A DNA stretch of 64,000 bases from JAOPZW01 sp963806015 (GTDB lineage Bacteria; Actinomycetota; Thermoleophilia; Solirubrobacterales; Solirubrobacteraceae): assembly GCA_963806015.1 (NCBI GenBank), contig CAWDWM010000002.1:310001-374000 (forward strand), in the 5' to 3' direction. The position numbers and the translations under genes were made by a program. The stretch's first letter is position 1; the number at the start of each line of letters is the position of its first letter. Of the stretch, positions 32,869-39,428 are shown piece by piece. The notes below the pieces were generated by a model. The model was not told the origin of the DNA, did no database searches, and was given only the letters and a program-made list of their open reading frames with translations.

Positions 32869-33355
32869 ATGGCGCCTCTCCTGGTACATGGGCTTCATCC
32901 TGCTCGCGGCCTACGCCGAGGACTTCATCTCCGAGCGCGTTTACCAAGGGCTGACCGTGGGCTATTGCCTCGCGCTGAACGTCTCGTTCATGGTCGGGCT
33001 GGCCTTCGCGATCGCCGCCAGCGCCAACTTCCCCGCGCTGCTGCTCGCGCTCACGTGGCGGCGCTTCAACACCGTCGGCGCGGTGACGGGAGTGCTGTTC
33101 GGCGTCGTCTCCGCGCTCGGGCTCATCATCATCAGCCCGATCGTGTGGGGCGGTGCTCCCGGCGCCCCTGACACCGGCGCCTTCAGCTGGTACGACCTCA
33201 ACAACCCCGGGCTGATCTCGATCCCGCTCGGCTTCCTCGGCTGCTTCCTGGGGACCATGCTCTCGAGCGAGCGCGAGACGGAGCGCAGCTTCCACGAGCT
33301 CCATGTCCGTTCCGAGACCGGCCTCGGCGCCGAACGGGCCGTGGCCCGCACGTAG
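32869..33355 (+). pseudogene. yjcH-actP deletion fusion (remnant of acetate symporter operon)
   Basis: A strong ribosome site (GAGGAGGAG) precedes the ATG at 32869, but that frame gives only Arg-rich nonsense. The frame one base on reads SWYMGFILLAAYAEDFISE, which matches the DUF485/YjcH small subunit. After about 40 residues it passes directly into NVSFMVGLAFAIAASANFP and TWRRFNTVGAVTGVLFG. It ends in NPGLISIPLGFLGCFLGT and ERSFHELHVRSETGLGAE, the last 140 or so residues of a cation:acetate symporter (ActP). So a deletion removed the YjcH end and most of actP. No functional symporter can result. Confidence 0.75.
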
Positions 33356-33370
33356 TCGCCCCCCGCGCCG

Positions 33371-34450
33371 TCAGCCCTTCCGAGCGGCCTTCAGGGTGAC
33401 CTTGGTGGAGGTCACCTGCACGCCGACGGTGGCCACCGCATAGGCCGTGAGCCTGTGCCTGCGCGTGATGAGCCGCTTGCCGGCCGCGTTGAGCCTGACC
33501 TTCACCGCGCGCCTGCGTCCGGCCGGGATCGAGAACCTGGCCGAGCCCAGCCGCCTGGTCCGGCGGGCCGTGGCCGCGGCAGCGGCGGCGGCGCCTGCCG
33601 GTCGGTCCTGCAGGACGAGCGTTCCCCTGCAGGCGCTCGTCAGCTGGCAGACGAGCGGCACCGACGCCGTGGTCCCGCGCAGCCGGCCCGCGGGCGCGTC
33701 GATGGCCAGCGGGCGGCGCATGGCGGTGGGCATGGGCGCGGCCGTCGCCATCGGCGGGGGAGCGCCGGCGCCTGCGCCGCCGCCGCCCTCGATCGGATCG
33801 ATGTCGGCGCTGAGCATGAGCATCAGGCCGGCCGCCGAGCCCTGCCCGCCCGCGAGCCCGTTGGGACTGGGCGCGGGCGGATTGCTCGGCGCCAGCGGCG
33901 CGGGCGCGTAGAACCCGCTGAAGCCGGCGCTGGTCTGAGCGAGCGGGACCGGCACGTTGCCGGCGAGGACCGAGAGGCCGAGGAAGTCGCCCTTGGCCAC
34001 CGTGTTGCCGTCGCCGGCCGCCGGCGTCGGGTCCTCGACCATGCCGAGCGTGGCGGGCACGGTGGTGATCGCGTTGCGCGCGGGCGTGAACGTCGGCCCG
34101 TACTCCTGCAGGAAGCAGCAGAAGAAGTTCGGGTGGCCCGGGTCCTGGAGGTTGTTCTGGTAGTAGGAGCGCAGGACCACGACCTGCATCGGGCCCTGCG
34201 CGAAGTCGCCGGTCTTGACGCGGACCGCGCTCACGATCCCGCTCATCGGCGCGTAGCTGGTCGGCGTCACCGAGTAGCCCAGGCACGAGGTCACGTTGGG
34301 GGCGAACGGGAACCCGTTCCCGCACGTCGCGGTGCTCGTGACCGGCGGGCTCAGATCCGCGCCGAACGTGGCCGCGCCTGCGGCGCACGGACCCGCAACG
34401 AGCAGGGCCAGCGGGCCGAGGGCAAGGAGATGAAGAAGGCGCCTGCGCAT
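33371..34450 (-). CDS. Secreted protein of unknown function
   Basis: A 359-residue precursor with a signal peptide (MRRRLLHLLALGPLALLVAGPCAAG, cut near AGAA). The first half has beta-sandwich character and paired cysteines (TATCGNGFPFAPNVTSCLG, PNFFCCFLQEYG). It is followed by a Pro/Gly/Ala-rich linker (about 185-235) and a C-terminal Ig-like stretch with many Arg (FSIPAGRRRAVKVRLNAAG). The architecture recurs among exported proteins of this lineage. I cannot name a function. ATG at 34450 begins the signal peptide; a GTG 7 codons upstream is possible. Confidence 0.72.
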   Translation of the reverse strand: MRRRLLHLLALGPLALLVAGPCAAGAATFGADLSPPVTSTATCGNGFPFAPNVTSCLGYSVTPTSYAPMSGIVSAVRVKTGDFAQGPMQVVVLRSYYQNNLQDPGHPNFFCCFLQEYGPTFTPARNAITTVPATLGMVEDPTPAAGDGNTVAKGDFLGLSVLAGNVPVPLAQTSAGFSGFYAPAPLAPSNPPAPSPNGLAGGQGSAAGLMLMLSADIDPIEGGGGAGAGAPPPMATAAPMPTAMRRPLAIDAPAGRLRGTTASVPLVCQLTSACRGTLVLQDRPAGAAAAAAATARRTRRLGSARFSIPAGRRRAVKVRLNAAGKRLITRRHRLTAYAVATVGVQVTSTKVTLKAARKG

Positions 34451-34538
34451 CCGTGCAGGGCCACTGTGCACCGCCCGCGCCCGGCCGTCAACGCCCGTAG
34501 GTCCAGTCGGCGCACGAAGGGGCGCGCGGGCACGCCGC

Positions 34539-34556
34539 TATGTTAGGTGACCCTAA
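34539..34556 (+). promoter_or_regulatory. Promoter with IdeR/DtxR-like iron box
   Basis: A TATGTT -10 box (34539-34544) overlaps TTAGGTGACCCTAA (34543-34556), which has TTAGG/CCTAA arms. The left half fits a DtxR/IdeR half-site well, and the site matches about 12 of the 19 consensus positions. It lies just before the siderophore-interacting protein start, so iron repression is expected. Confidence 0.6.
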
Positions 34557-34559
34557 GAC

Positions 34560-35384
34560 ATGGCCGAGATCACACGCACCAGACGCCGCACGTTCCACAC
34601 CATCGTCCGCAGCGCCGAACGGCTGACCCCCGGGATGGTCCGCGTCGTCGTCGGCGGCGATGAGCTCGACGACTTCGCGGCCGGCGCCTGGACCGACCAC
34701 TACGTCAAGCTCCAGCTCCCGCCGCCGGGCGCGGACTACGCCGCCCCGTTCGACCCCGAGGAGATCAAGGCGGGGCTCCCGCGCGCACTGTGGCCGCGCA
34801 CGCGCACCTACTCGGTGAGGGCGTGGGATGGGGAGAGCAGGCTGCTGACGATCGACTTCGTGGTGCACGGCGACGACGGCGTCGCCGGCCCGTGGGCCGC
34901 GACCGCGGCGCCGGGCGACGTGCTTCAGCTCAGCGGCCCCGGCGGCGCGTACACCCCCGATCCCGACGCGGCCTGGCACCTGATGGTGGGCGACCTCAGC
35001 GTCCTGCCGGCGATCGGCGCCTCGCTGGAGCGCGTGCCGGCCGGCGTGCCCGTCCACGTCGTCGTCGAGCTCGACGACGACGCCGACCGCCAGCCGCTGA
35101 CGAGCGACGGCGACCTGCACGTCACCTGGCTGCGGGGCGACGGCAGCGACCACGTCCTGGCCGACGCGCTGAGCGCGCTGGCGTTTCCCGACGGACCCGT
35201 GCACGCGTTCGTCCACGGCGAGGCGTCGTCGGTCCGTGCCGTGCGGCGTCACCTCCTGGTCGAGCGGGCCGTCCCGGCCGAGGCGCTGTCGGCGTCCGGC
35301 TATTGGAAGCGGACGCGCACCGAAGAGGGTTGGCGCGAGGACAAGGCGGAGTGGAACCGCCTCGCCGAGCAGGACGTTGGCTGA
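34560..35384 (+). CDS. Siderophore-interacting protein (FAD-dependent ferric reductase)
   Basis: A 274-residue SIP-family protein. The FAD-binding barrel has TPGMVRVVVGGDEL and RTRTYSVRAWDGE (the RxYSxR-type flavin motif), the NAD(P)H part has AWHLMVGDLSVLPAIGASLE, and the C-terminus has FVHGEASSVRAVRRHL and SGYWKRTRTEEGWREDK, all standard for SIP. It would reduce ferric siderophores in the cytoplasm to release iron. The ATG at 34560 follows an iron-box promoter. No siderophore biosynthesis or uptake genes lie next to it in this window. Confidence 0.94.
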   Translation: MAEITRTRRRTFHTIVRSAERLTPGMVRVVVGGDELDDFAAGAWTDHYVKLQLPPPGADYAAPFDPEEIKAGLPRALWPRTRTYSVRAWDGESRLLTIDFVVHGDDGVAGPWAATAAPGDVLQLSGPGGAYTPDPDAAWHLMVGDLSVLPAIGASLERVPAGVPVHVVVELDDDADRQPLTSDGDLHVTWLRGDGSDHVLADALSALAFPDGPVHAFVHGEASSVRAVRRHLLVERAVPAEALSASGYWKRTRTEEGWREDKAEWNRLAEQDVG

Positions 35385-35416
35385 CACCTGAGCAGGGGAC
35401 CGTTCCGCGCGGCGCC

Positions 35417-35422
35417 TATGCT
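35417..35422 (+). promoter_or_regulatory. TATGCT -10 box, leaderless
   Basis: TATGCT ends 7 bases before the GTG at 35430. It overlaps an in-frame ATG at 35418, which argues against that ATG as start. Confidence 0.45.
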
Positions 35423-35429
35423 GGCGCGC

Positions 35430-35804
35430 GTGGCGAAGCAAGAGCATCCGCAGGCGTCGATCGACTGGGCCTCGGCCGAGGTCGAGAGCGGCGACCTGAC
35501 CGTCGCGCTGACCGGCGAGCCGAACGCCCAGTGGGCGAAGCGCGTGCAGGCCACCGTCGAGCGCCTCGTGCGCTCCGGGAACGCCTGGGGCACCGTCAAG
35601 GTCACCAAGACGGCGGTCACGGTCGAGGCGGTCACCGCCGGCGCGGAGGAGGACCTGCGCCACCTTCTCGACGGCGCCGTCCAGCAGGCCAACGCGGACT
35701 TCGCGCCCGAGGACGAGGGCGGCGACGGCGAGCGCTCAGAGGCGGACAGCGCGATTACCGAGGCCTTCCGCGCGTTCGCGGGCGCGCAGCCCGAAGACGA
35801 CTGA
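35430..35804 (+). CDS. Small acidic protein of unknown function
   Basis: A 124-residue soluble protein. It has a compact alpha/beta part (EVESGDLTVALTGEP, AKRVQATVERLVR, WGTVKVTKTAVTVEAVTAGAEEDLRHLLD) and a strongly acidic tail (APEDEGGDGERSEAD). It has no signal peptide or known motif. The GTG at 35430 fits the leaderless spacing. It follows the siderophore-interacting protein by 45 bases but has its own promoter. The function is unknown. Confidence 0.7.
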   Translation: MAKQEHPQASIDWASAEVESGDLTVALTGEPNAQWAKRVQATVERLVRSGNAWGTVKVTKTAVTVEAVTAGAEEDLRHLLDGAVQQANADFAPEDEGGDGERSEADSAITEAFRAFAGAQPEDD

Positions 35805-35811
35805 CGCGCGC

Positions 35812-36240
35812 TCAGGCGCCGGCGACGCGGTCCAGCAGCGTCAGCGCCCGGCGCAGCAGCTCGCGCTCATCGGGGTCGAGCTCGCGGTCCAGGGTCTGGG
35901 TCAGCCAGTCCTCGCGCCGAGCGCGCGTGGCGTGCAAGGTCTGCAGCCCGGCAGCGGTGAGCTCGACGAAGGAGCGCCGCCCGTCCTGCGGGTCGGGGCG
36001 GCGCGAGACCAGGCCGGCGTCCTCGAGGTCGCGGACCGTCTGCGCCATCGACTGCGGGCGCATGCGGTCGGCGGCGGCGAGGTCGCTGATGCTCGCCGGG
36101 CCCTCGCGGTCGAGGCGACCGAGCACGGCGAGCTGCGCGAAGGGCGGGCCGGGCTCGACGCGCAGGCGGCGGATGAGCCGGCCGACGGTCTCGCGCAGCT
36201 CGTGCGCGAGCTGCGCGGTCGTGGTCTGGGTGCCCTGCAT
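35812..36240 (-). CDS. MarR-family transcriptional repressor
   Basis: A 142-residue winged-helix regulator. The HTH is in GPASISDLAAADRMRPQSMAQ followed by LEDAGLVSRRPDPQDGRRS, the wing with the conserved DxRR. Helices at both ends form the dimer interface. It is divergent from a DHA2 exporter, the usual arrangement where the repressor senses a drug and releases the shared operator. ATG at 36240 has a TATACT box 7 bases before it, so the mRNA looks leaderless. Two tandem palindromes fill the gap to the exporter. Confidence 0.95.
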   Translation of the reverse strand: MQGTQTTTAQLAHELRETVGRLIRRLRVEPGPPFAQLAVLGRLDREGPASISDLAAADRMRPQSMAQTVRDLEDAGLVSRRPDPQDGRRSFVELTAAGLQTLHATRARREDWLTQTLDRELDPDERELLRRALTLLDRVAGA

Positions 36241-36262
36241 GAGCGCCAGTATACCCCGATCA

Positions 36263-36288
36263 ACAGGCAACCTGTACAGGCAACCTGT
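36263..36288. promoter_or_regulatory. Tandem MarR operator, two identical 13-base palindromes
   Basis: ACAGGCAACCTGT occurs twice head to tail (36263-36275 and 36276-36288). Each copy is an inverted repeat ACAGG/CCTGT with a 3-base centre. The array lies between the divergent marR (start 36240) and exporter (36296) and abuts the exporter -10 box TAGATT (36288-36293). It should bind two MarR dimers and shut both promoters. Confidence 0.75.
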
Positions 36289-36295
36289 AGATTGA

Positions 36296-38041
36296 ATGAG
36301 AGTGCGTTCCTCGGATCCCGACCGCTACAAGTGGATGGCGCTGTCCAATGCGACACTGGCCGTGCTGCTGGCGACGCTGGACGCCTCGATCACGATCATC
36401 GCGATGCCCGACATCTTCCGGGGCATCCACCTCGATCCGCTGGTCCCCGCCAACTCCTTCTACCTGCTGTGGATGATCCTCGGCTACCTGGTGGTGACGA
36501 GCGTCCTGATCGTCAGCCTCGGCCGGCTGGGCGACATGGTCGGCCGGGTGAAGATCTACAACCTCGGCTTCGTCATCTACACCGTGGCCTCGCTGCTGCT
36601 GGCCGTCGACTGGCTGCACGGCCGCCCGGGCGCCACCTACCTCATCGTCTTTCGCATCGTGCAGGGCATCGGCGGCGCCTGCCTGCTGGCCAACGCGGCG
36701 GCGATCATCACCGACGCCTTCCCGGCGCGCCAGCGCGGCATGGCGCTGGGGATCAACAACATCGTCGGCGTCAGCGGCATGTTCATCGGCCTGATCCTCG
36801 GCGGCATCCTCGCCCCCATCGACTGGCGCCTGGTCTTCCTCATCTCGGTGCCGGTGGGGATCTTCGGCACCGTGTGGGCCTACCTCGGGCTGCGCGAGCT
36901 GAACACCCCGCGCCGCGCGCGCGTCGACTGGGCCGGCAACCTCACCTTCGCCCTCGGCCTGGTGCTGATCATGACGGCGGTCACCTACGGCATCCGCCCG
37001 GCGGGCGGCCACGCGGTCGGATGGGGGAGCACGCGCGTCCTCGGCCTGCTCGCGGCCGCGATCGTGAGCCTCGTGGCCTTCGTGTTCGTCGAGCGGCGCA
37101 CGCCCGACCCGATGTTCCGCCTGTCGCTCTTCCGCATCCGGGCCTTCACCTTCGGCACGCTCTCGACCTTCCTGTCCGCCGTCGCGCGCGGCGGCCTGAT
37201 GTTCATGCTCATCATCTGGCTGCAGGGCATCTGGCTGCCCCAGCACGGTTACGACTTCACCGAGACGCCGCTGTGGGCGGGCATCTACATGGTGCCCCTG
37301 ACGATCGGGATGCTGTGCGCCGGGCCGACCTCGGGCTACCTGTCCGACCGCTTCGGCGCGCGGCCGTTCGCGACCGGCGGGATGGTGCTCTCCGCGGTCG
37401 GCTTCGCCCTGCTCATGCTGCTGCCGACCGACTTCGCCTATCCGGTCTTCGGCGCCATCCTGCTGCTCATCGGGGTGGCCATGGGCATGTTCGCCTCGCC
37501 CAACCGCGCGGCGGTGATGAACAGCCTGCCGCGCGAGGACCGCGGGGCGGGGGGCGCGATGAACCAGACCTTCCAGAACTCCGCCCAGGTCCTCTCGATC
37601 GGGATCTTCTTCACGCTGATGATCATCGGCCTCGCCTCGACGCTCCCGGCGACGATGAGCGCCGGGCTGCAGGCCCACGGCGTCCCGCCCGCCACGGCGC
37701 ACCACGTGGCGACGCTGCCGCCGGTGTCCATCCTCTTCGCCGCCTTCCTCGGCTACAACCCGATCGAGCACCTGCTCGGGCCGCACGTGCTCGCGGGGCT
37801 CTCGGCGCACGACCAGGCGGTGGTCACCGGCGGCTCGTTCTTCCCCACCCTGATCTCCGGGCCGTTCCGCGACGGGCTCCACGCCGCGTTCCTGTTCGCG
37901 ATCATCGCCTGCCTGATCGCGGCTGCGGCATCGCTGCTGCGCGGCGGGCGCATGATCCACGACGACCTCCCCGAGCCCGCCGCCGCCCCTGTCCCCCGTC
38001 GTCTGCGCACGGCCGAACTCGAGGAGCAGCATGCAGGTTGA
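36296..38041 (+). CDS. DHA2-type MFS multidrug exporter
   Basis: A 581-residue membrane protein with about 14 segments. Seen: VLLATLDASITIIAMPDIF in TM1, SLGRLGDMVGRVKIYN as motif A, and NNIVGVSGMFIGLILGGIL in the motif C region. A longer loop and tail near the C-terminus is unusual (GPHVLAGLSAHDQAVVTGG between late membrane segments). It is controlled by the divergent MarR. ATG at 36296 lies only 2 bases after the TAGATT box, so the GTG at 36302 may be the true leaderless start. The end overlaps the broken metallo-hydrolase gene by 11 bases. Confidence 0.92.
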   Translation: MRVRSSDPDRYKWMALSNATLAVLLATLDASITIIAMPDIFRGIHLDPLVPANSFYLLWMILGYLVVTSVLIVSLGRLGDMVGRVKIYNLGFVIYTVASLLLAVDWLHGRPGATYLIVFRIVQGIGGACLLANAAAIITDAFPARQRGMALGINNIVGVSGMFIGLILGGILAPIDWRLVFLISVPVGIFGTVWAYLGLRELNTPRRARVDWAGNLTFALGLVLIMTAVTYGIRPAGGHAVGWGSTRVLGLLAAAIVSLVAFVFVERRTPDPMFRLSLFRIRAFTFGTLSTFLSAVARGGLMFMLIIWLQGIWLPQHGYDFTETPLWAGIYMVPLTIGMLCAGPTSGYLSDRFGARPFATGGMVLSAVGFALLMLLPTDFAYPVFGAILLLIGVAMGMFASPNRAAVMNSLPREDRGAGGAMNQTFQNSAQVLSIGIFFTLMIIGLASTLPATMSAGLQAHGVPPATAHHVATLPPVSILFAAFLGYNPIEHLLGPHVLAGLSAHDQAVVTGGSFFPTLISGPFRDGLHAAFLFAIIACLIAAAASLLRGGRMIHDDLPEPAAAPVPRRLRTAELEEQHAG

Positions 38042-38525
38042 GTGGTATGGGCAGTCCGCGTTCCGCCTGACCGACGGCGCGACGACGGTGTTCATCGATC
38101 CCTTCGACGACCTCTCGTCGCTGGAAGGGCGCGGGATACGCTGGGAGTACCCCGCGATCGCGGGCCCACCACGCTGTTCGCCTTCACGCTCGGCGGACAG
38201 CGGGTGGCGCACCTCGGCGACTTCGGCCAGCGCGCGCTGCGCGACGAGCAGGCAGCGGCACTGGGCAGCATCGACCTCCTCTTCGTGCCCGTCGGCGGCG
38301 GACCGACGATCGGCGCCGAGCAGGCCGCCGAGGTCGCCGCGCGCCTGAGCGCCCGGATCGTCGTGCCGATGCACTACCGCACGGAGCGCATCGACTTCCT
38401 CGAACCGGTCGACGCCTTCGTGGAGGGCGCGGCGCGGGTCGAGCGGCTGGCGACCTCGAGCTTCGAGGTGGACGCCCTGCCCCCCCGGCGACGGTCCGCT
38501 CGTCGTCGTGCCCGCCGCGCCCTGA
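38031..38525 (+). pseudogene. UlaG-like MBL-fold hydrolase, core deleted and frameshifted
   Basis: The ATG at 38031 begins MQVEWYGQSAFRLTDG and VFIDPFDDLSSL, the usual start of this MBL family. At about 38160 the frame breaks, and TTLFAFTLGGQRVAHLGDFG follows in another frame. The family has about 50 residues there, including the HxHxDH metal site, and they are absent. The second part is good: VPVGGGPTIGAEQAAEVAA, VVPMHYRT. A C7 run at about 38482 gives a second frame break; correcting it yields GDGPLVVVPAAP and a stop at 38523-38525. It cannot bind its metals. Size of the loss is inferred from family knowledge. Confidence 0.78.
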
Positions 38526-38660
38526 GGCTCCGCAACGCCGTCGACGGACGGCAACCGCAGATCGCCGATTGGGAAGCGCGCGTCGCGGGCACCGCCCGCT
38601 CCAATCCGTTCACCAAACGCGCACGACCAGCTTGGAGGGGCCAGGCCCCGCCGCGCGCTC

Positions 38661-38685
38661 GGCCGTCAGGCGTGACCTGACGGCC
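38661..38685. terminator. Hairpin at end of holin-like gene
   Basis: GGCCGTCAGG (38661-38670) pairs perfectly with 38676-38685 around a 5-base loop. The stop codon of the minus-strand gene is inside the left arm. No T-tract follows, so terminator function is only possible. Confidence 0.4.
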
Positions 38686-39406
38686 GGGGCTGCGCGGCGG
38701 GCCTGTGGCGGACCTGGGGCCGCGGCGCAGGGGCCGGCGGGAACGGCACCAGCGGCGCGACGTCGAGGGCCGATGCGGAGACCGAGTGCGGCGAGGGCGG
38801 GAGCACGGGCGCGCGCTCCGGAGTGAAGTAGCCGGCGACGAGCGCGCCCAGCGCCGCGACCGCGGTGGTCACGGTGGCCGCCACCTGAGGCGAGAGGCTG
38901 AGCGCGTCGACGAGTTGCAGCAGCAGCGGGATGAAGCCCGCGGCGCCGGCGCCGGTGGTCGAGGCGACGACCTTGCGCCGCACGCGCGCGGCCTCGCGCG
39001 CGCGGGCCGCGGCCACCACCTGCCGCTGGACGGCCTCCAGATGCGCAAGGCGCGCCTCCAGGTCCTCCCATTCGGTCTCATCGGGTCCGGCGGCGGCGAA
39101 GCTCTGGGCGTCGGCGGGCATCGCGGGCTCCTCCGTCGGCAGCTCGCCGTCGAGCGCGGCCCATTCGGCGGCGTCCATGTCGTCACCGACCAGCTCGTCG
39201 GTCGCCTCCTCGTCGGGCATGCCGATGTCGGCGGTCCCGGCATCGGCCAGGAACTCGGGCCCGGGCGGCGCGGGCGGTGGCTCCACCCCACCCGGCTCGT
39301 CGGCGCCGATGTCGCGCTCGCCGGGCGCTGTTCCCAGCGCCGTCTCGTCCTCGCTGGCGAGCGCCTCGTCGAGCTCTCCGTTGCGGATCTCGTCGTCTGC
39401 GTTCAT
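38666..39406 (-). CDS. Acidic coiled-coil protein with holin-like C-terminal membrane hairpin
   Basis: A 246-residue protein. The N-terminal 110 residues are very acidic and low in complexity (ASEDETALGTAPGERDIGAD). A coiled-coil helix follows (WEDLEARLAHLEAVQRQVV). Two membrane segments come next (ASTTGAGAAGFIPLLLQLV; VAATVTTAVAALGALVAGY) ending in FTPER, and then a Pro-rich tail. The second segment with its GYxTPER end resembles holins of actinobacterial phages. GGGGGAG lies before the ATG at 39406. It is 22 bases downstream of a lysin gene on the same strand, which fits a lysis pair. Confidence 0.6.
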   Translation of the reverse strand: MNADDEIRNGELDEALASEDETALGTAPGERDIGADEPGGVEPPPAPPGPEFLADAGTADIGMPDEEATDELVGDDMDAAEWAALDGELPTEEPAMPADAQSFAAAGPDETEWEDLEARLAHLEAVQRQVVAAARAREAARVRRKVVASTTGAGAAGFIPLLLQLVDALSLSPQVAATVTTAVAALGALVAGYFTPERAPVLPPSPHSVSASALDVAPLVPFPPAPAPRPQVRHRPAAQPRPSGHA

Positions 39407-39428
39407 GTGAAGCTCCCCCTCTCGGTCC

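Noticed and set aside
32869..33171. Gene starting at the ATG with the strong ribosome site
   Set aside because: That frame gives an Arg/His-rich product with no family pattern, while the neighbouring frame is clearly DUF485 and symporter sequence. The ATG is a relic of the broken operon.
38869..39291. Alternative frames within the holin-like gene
   Set aside because: The chosen frame has the acidic, coiled-coil and membrane pattern and a ribosome site; the others are Pro/Arg/Ser-rich shadows.
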